In this document: in pieces, positions 36,215-45,821 of the stretch
Layout of the letters: each line of letters begins with the position of its first letter
How positions within the stretch are numbered: the stretch's first letter is position 1
Source: FACHB-T130 sp042747725
GTDB lineage: Bacteria > Cyanobacteriota > Cyanobacteriia > Cyanobacteriales > FACHB-T130
Reading direction: 5' to 3'
Length of the DNA: 64,000 nucleotides
NCBI RefSeq assembly: GCF_042747725.1
Contig: NZ_JBHZGO010000105.1
Location: forward strand, 255,988-319,987
Notes under the pieces: model-generated
The model's database searches: none
Seen by the model: the letters and a program-made list of their open reading frames with translations, nothing else
Told to the model about the DNA's origin: nothing
Program-made: the position numbers and the translations under genes

Positions 36215-38506
36215 TTAATTAGCTAAAACTCTGCCAAGAAAATGCTTTGGATCTTCTCCTTGTTTACTACACTCCCAGTCAAGCCAAGTTGAAAGATACT
36301 TTCTTCTATTACGCCGAGTTCGACGCGGTTCAGCTTTATATGACAAAGTAATTTCTATCAGAATCTCAAACTCTTCTCCAGGCGATCTCAGACTATTCGG
36401 TAGTTTGACCTGATAAATATGAGCATCTCCAGCTTTAATTAGCTGTTCTCCTCGTGTAATTAATGTACTACGATTTGGAGTATTACTCAAGGCACGCTCA
36501 AGGTTTGGAATACCATACCCAATTTGACGAATAACATTCTTCTTTTCTTCATCACTCTTTGCTATGGCCCATTCTGGCCATCGGGCTGATTGAACAATTA
36601 ATGCCCGATATAATAAGCATTTTTCATCAGGAAACTCAGCAGCAAGACAAGCCGCAATATGGCTTACTTTTGGTGTTGCGAATGAAGTTCCAAAAGTGTC
36701 AGAGGCAACTATAGGAGTAGAACCAGTACCTAAAGTTGACCTTAATAACTCAGGGCCTGTACCTGCGATACAAGTTATGTTTGGTGGCTGACCTTCATCT
36801 TTCACAAGATCACCACCATACTCAACCACCTCTGGTTTAATCGTGTCCCATATACCCAGCCCAGAGCAAGAAAATGCTGATGGTTGGTCTTTTTCTCCTA
36901 ATGAAGACCAAGATAAGTCACGGAAAGAATTTCGAGTAATTGAGCCAACAGTTAATGCTTGAAGGCTTTGTGCTGGATTAGCAATCCTACAAGAGTTCTC
37001 AGAAAGATAGTCTGGGTAAGGTCTACCTGCTAAAATATGAGATTTAATAGATAGTCTTGTTGAAATTCCATGACTTTCTACAGGAATATTTCCAGCAGAT
37101 ACTATGAAAAGAATATCTTTTTCATATGTTAATTTATCAATAGCTGCTGCCCAAGCACTCATATACCTAGTTCTACAAGGAACATCTCCATTAATAGAGT
37201 GGTTAAAAATTCTTGTTCCTGTTTGACTATAGTAGAACTCTACGATGTTTTCTAGGAGTATAGGCGGATATAATTTGTCAGATAATCTACAATTACTATC
37301 CAGCACTCTTGCATTTTGAAGCCAACAAATTGCTTGATGGGTTCCACTCCGAGGCACACTTATTGGATAAAGCACTGCTCCAGCAACTCTGGTTCCATGA
37401 CCACCATTACTCACCAGATCAGCAGTTAAGTTTAATTCTAAAGGAATCCAAGATTTTGAGTTACCCGAATCAATGGCATTTTTTAAAAGAGGATTCTGCT
37501 CTTGAATACCACTATCAATTACACAGACATTAGGTGCATTTTTTTCTGGTGGTTGTAAAACTAAAGATATATTACTAATATTAGATATTTCACCATTGGG
37601 GGAAAATGGTTCAGCAATGTTATCTTTTTCAGTTACTTCAAAAATATAAGAAAAATTAAATACCAAATCTTTTAAACATAGACCAGATATTTGAATAAGA
37701 CATGAAAAACTGTCTGGTGCTTCAGAAAATTGAGGAGGATTATCTTCAATAAAGCTACTTAAAAGCTTACCATTATATTTATATTTAGGATTGCTAATAA
37801 AATTCATCAAGTCTTGTTGTCTCTTTGATGCTAAGTCATCCCATTCATCATATGTAATATCACGCTTATCAATCCAGTTCTTGATTGCTTTTACATAATT
37901 TTCAGGCTTTCTATAATTTTTTTGTTCTGGATAGTCACGTAATTTTGTTGTAGTTCCTAAACAAGATATACCTACTTCAACGACATAAACCTGCTCATCT
38001 TTTATTTGCTCCCATTCCTCTAATAACTTTGGAGATAAAATAAATTCTGGGCGTTGATTTTTGTCAAGAATATTCAAAATTTTTGCAATTACACCACCAC
38101 CTTGTTGCTCATTGAAAAATTTTTCTATTTTCTTTTGAAGTTCAGTAAGGTTAGTATCCGCAGACGCACCAATAATATATCCATCTTCTAATTCAGATAT
38201 TATTTCTATCTCGGAAGTTCTTAGATCATCTAAATCGAAAGTTTCAGGATCTATCTGTAGTATTAAAGGTATGGAATCAGGAAGTATGAGTTTTTTATCT
38301 TCTTCTTGTTGCTGTTGAGTTATTTTCCAATCGGAAATGAGAGAAGATACTAATTCTTGAATTTTACTTCCGTGTCCCTGCCGATTAGACAAATTTATAT
38401 GTGTCTGAGTAACTTTTTTATTACCACCGCCACCTAGAGATTTTGCTGTACCCTTGTCTGTCAGCCTGAGATCGATATGCGGAAACCCCTGAGAACTTTC
38501 AACCAT
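36215..38506 (-). CDS. Subtilisin-like (S8) protease, IetS-like, interrupted at its C-terminus
   Basis: A 763-residue protein as read. The subtilisin catalytic set is intact: D331 in VCVIDSGIQ, H370 in GGHGTRVAGA and S608 in GTSFATPKVSHIA, with the SAGN oxyanion asparagine near 473. The N-terminal 320 residues are a family-specific domain. The gene follows an AAA+ ATPase by 28 bp in the same direction. AAA+ ATPase plus S8 protease pairs match the IetAS anti-phage system. The region is clearly richer in A/T than the flanking genes, suggesting transfer. The frame ends at an in-frame TAA with the rest of the protein continuing beyond it. Confidence 0.88.
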   Translation of the reverse strand: MVESSQGFPHIDLRLTDKGTAKSLGGGGNKKVTQTHINLSNRQGHGSKIQELVSSLISDWKITQQQQEEDKKLILPDSIPLILQIDPETFDLDDLRTSEIEIISELEDGYIIGASADTNLTELQKKIEKFFNEQQGGGVIAKILNILDKNQRPEFILSPKLLEEWEQIKDEQVYVVEVGISCLGTTTKLRDYPEQKNYRKPENYVKAIKNWIDKRDITYDEWDDLASKRQQDLMNFISNPKYKYNGKLLSSFIEDNPPQFSEAPDSFSCLIQISGLCLKDLVFNFSYIFEVTEKDNIAEPFSPNGEISNISNISLVLQPPEKNAPNVCVIDSGIQEQNPLLKNAIDSGNSKSWIPLELNLTADLVSNGGHGTRVAGAVLYPISVPRSGTHQAICWLQNARVLDSNCRLSDKLYPPILLENIVEFYYSQTGTRIFNHSINGDVPCRTRYMSAWAAAIDKLTYEKDILFIVSAGNIPVESHGISTRLSIKSHILAGRPYPDYLSENSCRIANPAQSLQALTVGSITRNSFRDLSWSSLGEKDQPSAFSCSGLGIWDTIKPEVVEYGGDLVKDEGQPPNITCIAGTGPELLRSTLGTGSTPIVASDTFGTSFATPKVSHIAACLAAEFPDEKCLLYRALIVQSARWPEWAIAKSDEEKKNVIRQIGYGIPNLERALSNTPNRSTLITRGEQLIKAGDAHIYQVKLPNSLRSPGEEFEILIEITLSYKAEPRRTRRNRRKYLSTWLDWECSKQGEDPKHFLGRVLAN

Positions 38507-38534
38507 TTATTTATCCAGACACCAAAATTTAATA

Positions 38535-39539
38535 CTAGGAAACTTTGATTTCTGCGATCGCTTCTTCTAAGTGTTCCTGAATCACTAGCTCCTCTCGCTC
38601 AAGGATTGCTCTTTTAGCTGCATCTTGTGCAACCCTCACAGCTTGAGCGGCAGAAAAATCTCTCATCTGCTCAATGATCCTTGGCCAGTTGATAGATCCC
38701 ACTTCAATTGCAGATAATGTTTCCTTTAGTATAAATTCTAGCTCCTGTTCTCCGGGTTTGGGTACTGCGATCAAGTCATCAAATCTTCTCCAAAGGGCAG
38801 TATCTAGAGATTTATTTAGGTTTGTAGCTGCTACTAAAAGCCCTGAAGAGGGTTGATACTCATCCAAAATTTGAAGAAATGTATTGACTACTCGCTTAAT
38901 TTCTCCTACTTCTTGAGAGTCTTCTCGTGTCTTAGCAATTGAGTCACATTCATCAAGAAACAATAAACATGGATTTTTTGAGGCATCCTCAAATACAAGT
39001 CTCAAATTGCTCGCAGTTTCGCCTAAAAAAGACGACACCATTGCATCAAACCGAACTTTCAAAAGTGGTAATCCTGTATTCCAAGCTAAACGTTCTGCTC
39101 CTAGTGTCTTTCCACAGCCAGGAGGCCCATACAGAAGAATTTTTTGTCTGTAACGCAATCCATGATGAGCAAGTCTATCTCTTGCCGCATATTCGCGTTC
39201 AATTCGGCAGAAACGTTTCTCAATTTTTTCTGGCAACACCATGTGATGCCGCAGATTATCCCTCGGTATGATAGTTACTAAGGGAAGATTGAATCGCTTA
39301 CTCGTTGGCAGTTCACTTAGAGCCTGTATGTTCTCTGGCGCGTTGGTAGCTCTTTCTTTGCTGCTTGAAGTAGACTTCTCCTTCTGGCTCTTCTTAGCAA
39401 TGTTCTCTAACTGGTCAGCTAGCAGCGTATGTCCCTTGCTGCGCTCTTCCTCAATTACTAGATATGCGAGCTTGTCAATCGCCTCAGTGTCTGAACTAGC
39501 GATCGCCCTAAATAGTCTCTTGAGAAGCTCTGCTTTCAT
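38535..39539 (-). CDS. AAA+ ATPase, IetA-like partner of the S8 protease
   Basis: A 334-residue protein. An N-terminal helical region (1-120) is followed by the AAA core: Walker A GPPGCGKT (138-145), Walker B LLFLDECDS (192-200), the sensor ATNLNKSLD stretch and the arginine-finger-like region ALWRRFDD. AGAGG as a ribosome binding site supports ATG 39539. It is the first gene of the pair with the subtilisin-like gene. In the characterised IetAS system both genes are needed for phage defence; activity here is inferred. Confidence 0.9.
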   Translation of the reverse strand: MKAELLKRLFRAIASSDTEAIDKLAYLVIEEERSKGHTLLADQLENIAKKSQKEKSTSSSKERATNAPENIQALSELPTSKRFNLPLVTIIPRDNLRHHMVLPEKIEKRFCRIEREYAARDRLAHHGLRYRQKILLYGPPGCGKTLGAERLAWNTGLPLLKVRFDAMVSSFLGETASNLRLVFEDASKNPCLLFLDECDSIAKTREDSQEVGEIKRVVNTFLQILDEYQPSSGLLVAATNLNKSLDTALWRRFDDLIAVPKPGEQELEFILKETLSAIEVGSINWPRIIEQMRDFSAAQAVRVAQDAAKRAILEREELVIQEHLEEAIAEIKVS

Positions 39540-39645
39540 GTCGCCTCTCAGTATAAGGGGTAGTACTGCACTATGGTAACTTGATCTGGTCTTATTAGTA
39601 CATAAGTACTATAAAGATTATTACTTTGTTTGCTGAAGCTAAAGC

Positions 39646-39675
39646 TTAAAAAGGCTCTCCATCTCTAGAGAGCCT
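39646..39675 (-). terminator. Terminator of tyrA
   Basis: On the minus strand, AGGCTCTC and GAGAGCCT form a perfect 8-bp stem with an 8-nt loop, followed by five T. It lies after the tyrA stop codon. Confidence 0.7.
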
Positions 39676-39809
39676 CTTTGATAACAGCGGATATACAAAA
39701 ACCGCGTCATTAGCTCAGCAACGCCTTCGCCTTCGCTACCACGCTAAAAGGTGTAGCCGAACTAGGGAAAAGTTGGGGAATAGGTTACTCAGGGATTTTT
39801 GCAATAAAC

Positions 39810-40655
39810 CTATTCTGGATTCAAAAATTTCGGTCGTGTCTGCTGGTTGATGGAAAGTTTTTCCTGCAATGCGTTCCAGTCTTCTTGCTCAATTTGAGAA
39901 ATAATTTGATCGAGGCTGTGGCGATATTGTTGAAGGCTTCGCAGTAATTCCCCGCGATTGTACCGCGCCATCATCACGCCTAACTCTGGATTGCCTCCAC
40001 CGACGCGACTGGTATCCCGAAAGCCAGAACTCGCCAATTGTTGCGCTAACTCTATAACCGCTGGATCGGTTTCGTTGATGCAGGCATTAATTAAACCAGC
40101 ACTCACCATCACCGGCAAGTGAGAAATCCAAGCCACCGCGCGATCGTGGTCTTCTGGACGGCACTGATATATTTTAGCTTTGAGCGATCGCGCGATTTCC
40201 TCGACAATATTCACCGCTGTTGGAGGCGTCGTCTTCACCGGCGTCAGCACATAAGCTTTCCCGGCAAATAGCTGAGTTTGAGCAGCTTCCAGACCACTTT
40301 CTGCCGTACCCGCCATCGGGTGTCCCCCCACGAAGTTCGTCCAAATCGGTTCTAGCGCTTCCACCACCGGCTTTTTGACCGAACCCACATCCGTGATGAT
40401 AGCGTTGGCAGACAAATGGGGAATGAGCTGCTGTACGCTTGGCGCGATCGCGCTAATGGGCGTACACACGAATATCACATCGGCATCTGCCAAAAGTGCC
40501 AGATCCACACTCGCATCATCCACAACCCCACGCGCGATCGCTTCAACACAAGTTTGTTCTCGACGCGCAATCCCCAAAACCTGATAGCCAGCCGCTCGTA
40601 AGTCCAAACCCAGCGATCCGCCAATCAGCCCCAACCCTACAATCCCAATATTCAT
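39810..40655 (-). CDS. tyrA: Prephenate/arogenate dehydrogenase
   Basis: Tyrosine-branch dehydrogenase. The start is at ATG 40655 (MNIGIVGLGLIGGSLGLDL), six codons inside a longer frame. The Rossmann motif is at the N-terminus, followed by DVIFVCTPISA, GSVKKPVVEAL, FVGGHPMAGTAESG and the helical C-terminal domain with SSGFRDTSRVGGGNPELG. The protein is 281 residues and complete. Cyanobacterial enzymes of this type usually prefer arogenate with NADP; the sequence does not settle this. Confidence 0.95.
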   Translation of the reverse strand: MNIGIVGLGLIGGSLGLDLRAAGYQVLGIARREQTCVEAIARGVVDDASVDLALLADADVIFVCTPISAIAPSVQQLIPHLSANAIITDVGSVKKPVVEALEPIWTNFVGGHPMAGTAESGLEAAQTQLFAGKAYVLTPVKTTPPTAVNIVEEIARSLKAKIYQCRPEDHDRAVAWISHLPVMVSAGLINACINETDPAVIELAQQLASSGFRDTSRVGGGNPELGVMMARYNRGELLRSLQQYRHSLDQIISQIEQEDWNALQEKLSINQQTRPKFLNPE

Positions 40656-41285
40656 TGTTGTGTCTAACACCATTTCACCTTAAGGTCGCCACACATAAAT
40701 TGCTGGAAGTGGCTACTGGCAGAGACGCGATAACCGCAAGTCTTCTACAATCCAAAATCTGAAATCCAAAATCTAAAATGGTATAAGCCCCTAAATCCCC
40801 CAAAATAGGGGAAGCAAGAGTAATTTGGCTCCCTCCCCGAAACAAGGAGCGCTCTTTGGGGGTTCTCCCTGGGAGTGCTGTACCGATGTTCTAGCATACA
40901 GCGCCAACTTACTCCCCGATCCAATCAGCCGCTACGACCGGCTTCAGTCAGAATGGCTATACGACTATTTTCCTCAGGTAAAGTCCTTCCAAACAGGTGA
41001 GGTAGGCAGCATAATAGATTTCTTCATTCATCCTTCATCATTCTAAGGATGCCCTCACAGAACTTACTTCTAAGATTTACAGAGGGGCACGCTAGATTAG
41101 TGCTTGTACAACTTTGTACAACTTTAGATAGATGCCGGGGAAAAAGCCCGACTCAAAGCAAGCAAAGCCAGGGTTCATCTGCTGCACACTTACCCAGCCA
41201 CTCAAAACGACAAATGAACCTCAAGGCTTGCTGGTAGCGCCCTCCTCCTAACCATAAAATGAGAATGCTGGCAAGGTGGCTCGAA
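40656..41285. other. Intergenic region upstream of the pentapeptide gene
   Basis: Divergent region with AAATCCAAAATCT-type short repeats and a CCCCTA...TAGGGG hairpin (about 40789-40812) of a type common in cyanobacterial spacers. Short open frames here show no family resemblance. Confidence 0.5.
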
Positions 41286-42866
41286 ATGAATGTCGATGAA
41301 CTGATAGTAAGATATGCAGCCGGTGCGCGAAACTTCGCGGCAATTGACCTGAGTGAGGCAAACTTGAGTGGCATCAACCTCAGCGGCGCTAATTTGACAG
41401 GCGCTAATTTAAGTGTGGCAAATCTCAGCGGTGCCAATCTCGAAGCCGCTAACTTGACTCAAGCCAAACTTAATGTCGCTAGGCTCAGTGGAGCCAATCT
41501 CAGCAATGCCATCTTAAACCAGGCCAACTTCAACGTCGCTAACCTGATTCGAGCGGATATGGGGGGAGCGCAACTCATCCAAGCCGTCTTGATTCGAGCC
41601 GAGCTAATTCGCGCCGACCTGAGTGGGTGCAATCTCAAATCAGCGAACCTCAGCGGTGCCGATTTGCGTGAAGCAACCCTTAGAGAAGCCAATCTCAGTC
41701 GCGCCAGTTTGAATGAAGCCAACCTCCGGGGTGCCTTTTTGACGGGAGCCAACTTGGAGCAGGCAAACTTAAATGGCACCGACTTGAGCCGCACCGACTT
41801 GAGCGGTGCCAATTTCCGAGAGACAGAACTGAGACAAGCCAATCTCAGTCGCGCCAATCTCAGTGGGGCGGACTTAAGCGGCGCCAATCTGCGTTGGGCG
41901 GACTTAAGCGGCGCCAATCTGCGTTGGGCAGACTTAAGCGGCGCAAAATTAAGTGGAGCCAACTTAATCGGGGCAGACCTTAGTAATGCCAATTTACTCA
42001 ATGCCAGCTTAGTTCACGCCGATCTCACCCAAGCTCGATTGATTAAAGCCGATTGGATTGGAGCTGATTTGACTGGGGCGATATTAACCGGGGCAAAACT
42101 GTATGCAGTCTCCCGTTTTGGTTTGAAAACCGAAGGAGTGACCTGCGAGTGGGTTGACTTGAGTCCGGATGGCGATCGCACTGAAATTTTTCGTCTCACC
42201 ACTGAAGAATCAAAAAAGTTCTTCAATGAAACGCTGCCAACCGTCCGAATTATCGTGGACGCACCGTTAGATTTAGAGGCAAATTTAACGCTAGCCACTA
42301 CTTATCATCACCTCTGTCAGCATTATCCGGGGATCGCCCATCCTCCCAGTTTGGAAGTCAGCGCTCGAAAAACAATTCTCACTTTCAGAATTGATAGCAA
42401 CGATCAATTATTTCCCCTTGCTTACGTGGCTATTTTTCCCTTTAACGATGCAGTAGCAACTCAGAGAAATATCAGTGCCCTAGTTAACCTACTTCAATCT
42501 CAAAATCAATCAACACTAGGGCATAAAGATGCTCAGCGGATCAAGCAATTAACTGCTGCCCTTAGTAAAACAATCAATCAAGTCGGCAGTCTCGATATTT
42601 TCAAAATGGTGCCCGAACTGAGAAAAAAATTAAACTTCTTCCAGGCTCCAACTCAAACGGTGCTACACAATTCTACGGATCAAACATTGAATGTTTATCA
42701 TCACCCAGTGTTTGGTAAACGGTTTATGAATCAAGGTCAATCTAATTCGACCAGTCCTCCGAAAAACAACTCGGTCGAAGCACAAAGCTCGATTCTCCCT
42801 CCTGTAGGTACATTGATTGAATTTGTCAAGGAATTTGATTATTTAGAAAAATTACAGCAAAGTTGA
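41286..42866 (+). CDS. Pentapeptide-repeat protein, 526 aa
   Basis: The start is set at ATG 41286 (MNVDELIVRYAAGARNF) because AAGGTGG lies 6 nt upstream and relatives start there; ATG 41259 is an alternative. Residues about 20-275 are A(D/N)LSXA-type pentapeptide repeats that fold as a right-handed quadrilateral helix. The C-terminal 240 residues form a different, partly low-complexity region. The 30-bp block at 41867-41944 is a recent in-frame tandem copy. The function is unknown. Confidence 0.9.
   Translation: MNVDELIVRYAAGARNFAAIDLSEANLSGINLSGANLTGANLSVANLSGANLEAANLTQAKLNVARLSGANLSNAILNQANFNVANLIRADMGGAQLIQAVLIRAELIRADLSGCNLKSANLSGADLREATLREANLSRASLNEANLRGAFLTGANLEQANLNGTDLSRTDLSGANFRETELRQANLSRANLSGADLSGANLRWADLSGANLRWADLSGAKLSGANLIGADLSNANLLNASLVHADLTQARLIKADWIGADLTGAILTGAKLYAVSRFGLKTEGVTCEWVDLSPDGDRTEIFRLTTEESKKFFNETLPTVRIIVDAPLDLEANLTLATTYHHLCQHYPGIAHPPSLEVSARKTILTFRIDSNDQLFPLAYVAIFPFNDAVATQRNISALVNLLQSQNQSTLGHKDAQRIKQLTAALSKTINQVGSLDIFKMVPELRKKLNFFQAPTQTVLHNSTDQTLNVYHHPVFGKRFMNQGQSNSTSPPKNNSVEAQSSILPPVGTLIEFVKEFDYLEKLQQS
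41867..41944 (+). repeat. 30-bp in-frame tandem duplication within the pentapeptide gene
   Basis: GGCGGACTTAAGCGGCGCCA and the following ATCTGCGTTG (30 bp) are repeated exactly at 41867-41896 and 41897-41926, with a partial third copy. Each copy encodes two pentapeptide units. Confidence 0.85.
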
Positions 42867-42965
42867 CAGAAAGGGTCGGCAGGCAAAAGGCGAAAAAAAA
42901 GAGAAAATAGGTAAGACGAACTTTTTTACTTTTTGCTTTCCTAACTCCAAAGTCTCAAATCTAAA

Positions 42966-44606
42966 GTGATAGAGGTAGAAGTTCATTCCTCACTACGTGC
43001 ATTTCTTCGCGAACAGGAGAATCGTTCTTGGCCTCATCATCTGACAATGGCGAGGCTGGTGGCGCGGGCTTTAAGATTAGGGCGTTCTGCCCTGATTCAG
43101 ACTGGGGTTTCTTCGCACGGTACAGGAAAGTATCGCCTGAGTTACCTAGCACCAGCACTGCTATGGACGAAACCCGTCATCCTAGTGGCTCCAGAATCAG
43201 TGCAGCAACGCTTGCTAGAGGTGGAAATTCCCCAGATGCGACAGTGGATGGGGACGGAAAAAGCTATCCTGACAGGCGATACATGGCCTGACGCCGACTT
43301 TCAGGGACTGCTGTTGATCTCTCCAGAGGTTTGGTTGGCTGACCGGCTCAAAGGGCTGGGTCGGATACCATTTGGCATTCCGACTATTTTTGATGGTGCT
43401 GATAACTTGGAAGAATGGGCGCGCGACCAACTGACTGCTGGCTTGCGACCCAGTGATTGGGACGATTTGATGCTGGCTTTTCCCCGCAAGGCAAAGGCAA
43501 TCCGGGATGCGCGGGTACAGCTAACAAAAGCCGTCTTCCAGCATCCAGCCAATCCTTACGAGTGCTGTCTGATTTCACCCGATGAGCAAGACATCTTGAG
43601 GCGTCTCTACGCGGTCTTAGGGAAGGCGATAGGAGTCGGAGACAGGGAGAACCTTATAGAGACAAGGTTTATCCCGTCTGGAGAGGCAGAGGGTGGGAGA
43701 GGAGAATTTCCTTCCTCGCCCCCTTTCCTCTCGCCGAAATTACCCCCAGCTTGGAGAATTTTTTGGCAGCGGTTGCAAGCAGATGACCAACTGATGTGGG
43801 CGGAAATTGCTCGGAATCTGGGTCAATTTTCTTTGTATTGTGGTCCTGTTGAGGTGGCAACTGCTTTAGAAAAAATTTGGCTTCACGATCCGGTGGTGTT
43901 AATTGGTGCGGCACTGGATTTAGAGACAGAAGCTAACGCCTATCGTCAGCGGGTAGGATTGGGAAACCTGACGTGTCTGAAGTTTTCTCCTGACAGGCAA
44001 AACGAACTGATTCAGCTATATCTCCCAGAGCGGCTGCCCATGCCGAATACGCCCCAATTTCAGGGAGTTCTGATTCAAGAAGTCCAGAAGCTAGTTGGGA
44101 CAATGGATCGGTCGCTGGCAGAGAATACCGACATTCAAAGACTAGCGGTGATTTTGGTGGAGGATACGCCTTTAAAAGCCCAGGTGGCGTCTGTGATGGC
44201 GGCTGAGTTTGGCTCCCGCGTGCAAGTGGAAAAAACCAGTTTGTCAAACAATGGCATTCTGGTTACGGGATGGGAATTCTGGCGGCATCATCAGGAGGTG
44301 TTGCCTGCTCCCCAGTTGCTAGTTATGGCGACGTTGCCGATCCCCTCTCTAGAAAATCCCCTGGTAGCGGGTCGGGTGGCTCATTACAAGGAACAGCGTA
44401 AAGATTGGTTTCGCTTGTATCTGTTGCCGGTGGCTTTGAGTGAATTGCAGCGAGCGATCGCCCCCGTGCGAGAATGTCGGGGCGTCGTTGCTCTCCTCGA
44501 TGGTCGCGTCAACAACCGCAGCTACGGCTCTCAGGTGCTGGAAGCGCTGAGTCCCTTGGCTCGGATTAACTATTTGGACAGTAACTGGTTTACAAGCGAT
44601 CGCTAG
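42966..44606 (+). CDS. DinG/Rad3-like helicase protein with degenerate motifs
   Basis: GTG start (MIEVEVHSSLRAFLRE), 546 residues. The N-terminal part resembles the DinG family: TMARLVARALRLGRSALIQT, a Walker A-like SSHGTGKYRLSYLAPAL, and FDGADNLEEWA in place of the usual DEAH-NL motif II. In the C-terminal part the usual helicase motif VI is hard to see. It is a cyanobacterial-type protein; whether it is an active helicase is doubtful from the motifs. Confidence 0.7.
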   Translation: MIEVEVHSSLRAFLREQENRSWPHHLTMARLVARALRLGRSALIQTGVSSHGTGKYRLSYLAPALLWTKPVILVAPESVQQRLLEVEIPQMRQWMGTEKAILTGDTWPDADFQGLLLISPEVWLADRLKGLGRIPFGIPTIFDGADNLEEWARDQLTAGLRPSDWDDLMLAFPRKAKAIRDARVQLTKAVFQHPANPYECCLISPDEQDILRRLYAVLGKAIGVGDRENLIETRFIPSGEAEGGRGEFPSSPPFLSPKLPPAWRIFWQRLQADDQLMWAEIARNLGQFSLYCGPVEVATALEKIWLHDPVVLIGAALDLETEANAYRQRVGLGNLTCLKFSPDRQNELIQLYLPERLPMPNTPQFQGVLIQEVQKLVGTMDRSLAENTDIQRLAVILVEDTPLKAQVASVMAAEFGSRVQVEKTSLSNNGILVTGWEFWRHHQEVLPAPQLLVMATLPIPSLENPLVAGRVAHYKEQRKDWFRLYLLPVALSELQRAIAPVRECRGVVALLDGRVNNRSYGSQVLEALSPLARINYLDSNWFTSDR

Positions 44607-44730
44607 CTTCTCCTACGCCACTCGCTCCAATGGCTCTTTGTCACGATACTTGTAATTTAATCAATAATTCAGCTGCGGCTCCAACGCCAGCGTTATGATG
44701 AATAAAGGTCTAAAGGCATCACCAAAAGCT

Positions 44731-44943
44731 ATGGGTGAATCCAAGCGTCGTAAAGAAGCACTCGGAGAGAACTACGGTCAAGATACCTACATCCTTCCTT
44801 GGGTACCGATTACCAAAACTCAGGCACAACAGTTTGTGAAATGGTCTGGTCAGGGAGCTTGGTATGGTATCGGCTTCTTGATCCTTTTCTGGGTGACTAT
44901 CCGCTTCATCGGACCTTCCTTTGGTTGGTGGCAGGTCAACTAG
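44731..44943 (+). CDS. DUF2839 small membrane protein
   Basis: A 70-residue protein from ATG 44731 (MGESKRRKEALGENYG), the family-typical beginning; an ATG at 44695 would add 12 residues. One to two hydrophobic stretches in the C-terminal half (GAWYGIGFLILFWVTIRFI). The ...KTQAQQFVKWS motif is typical. The function is unknown. Confidence 0.85.
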   Translation: MGESKRRKEALGENYGQDTYILPWVPITKTQAQQFVKWSGQGAWYGIGFLILFWVTIRFIGPSFGWWQVN

Positions 44944-45366
44944 ACCTTCCTAACAACCTGGTTCGGTGAAGTGCATAAGGACAAAGCATTTGACAGTCTT
45001 GGCTTGTTTGTCAGCAAACTAAGTTTGGCAAAGGCTTTGTCCATATATTTATAAGTAGGCTTTGCCTAGAGGACTGAATGTAATTGATTATTCTTATCTT
45101 TTACACTTGCACTATTTCGCCGCCAAGCCCGTCTTTAGCGAGAAGTAGCCTCGATCGCTAGCCTTGAGGATGCACGATCGTCCAGCTAACTGTTATTGTT
45201 GATACTTGGCTTTTCTGAATAGTCAAGTTAACCTGGTGCAAATCAGGGAGCAGTCAAGTTCTAAATTTTTCCAAGCTCCTAAATTAATTTACCGTCATGC
45301 CTGAGGAGCAAAATCTTAAGAAAGTATAAAAGGTTTAAGATTAGGTGTGGTGGTTGGAGGACAACC
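44944..45366. other. Intergenic region with a 9-bp hairpin
   Basis: No gene supported. GGACAAAGC (44979-44987) and GCTTTGTCC (45034-45042) could pair across about 46 nt, a weak candidate for a structured RNA leader or terminator. Confidence 0.4.
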
Positions 45367-45711
45367 GTGTTTCTACGACTTGCAGAGCAACACCGTCAAT
45401 TTGTACAGGATCTAGTGATGAACCTCCAAGCTCTGGCGATTGTGCTAGAGCAGCGAGGCTATCTGGCTTCTTGCTATACCTGCGGAGGCCAAATGAATAG
45501 CGCATCATTTATGGTTAGTCTAGGTGACAACCATCTGATTCGCTTTTTAGTCTCGGATTATGGCATCACCTGGACAGAGATGCGGGATGACCGTGAATTA
45601 ATGAAGCTAGAGGGCGCTGAAGCTATCTCTCAGCTACAAGACCTAGCAAATCTAGTCAAATACCAAATCAAACCTTCTGAGTATCGTCCCGCCGTGCCCC
45701 AGCGAGGCTAA
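45367..45711 (+). CDS. DUF1815 family protein
   Basis: GTG start, 114 residues. The family signature is clear: RLAEQHRQFVQDLVMNLQAL, then GYLASCYTCGGQMNSASFMV. A small cytosolic cyanobacterial protein of unknown role. Confidence 0.92.
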   Translation: MFLRLAEQHRQFVQDLVMNLQALAIVLEQRGYLASCYTCGGQMNSASFMVSLGDNHLIRFLVSDYGITWTEMRDDRELMKLEGAEAISQLQDLANLVKYQIKPSEYRPAVPQRG

Positions 45712-45821
45712 AGGAGTTAGCGAGGTTTCGCCACTCTCTTTAGGCAGATTAGCTCCGGGGACTGCTAATCTGAAAAGTGAGAAACCTACGTGCTAACCCC
45801 TGGCGATGGATGCCTGAAGAG

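Noticed and set aside
40789..40812. CCCCTA...TAGGGG hairpin as a terminator
   Set aside because: No T-run, and the sequence is a common spacer filler in cyanobacteria.
41459..42001. Long minus-strand reading frame of 180 codons rich in L-A-P-K repeats
   Set aside because: It is the complement of the pentapeptide-repeat gene; its repeats mirror those of the real gene and it has no ribosome binding site.
44979..45042. GGACAAAGC/GCTTTGTCC as a structured RNA
   Set aside because: Only nine paired bases across a 46-nt loop; no conserved structure visible.
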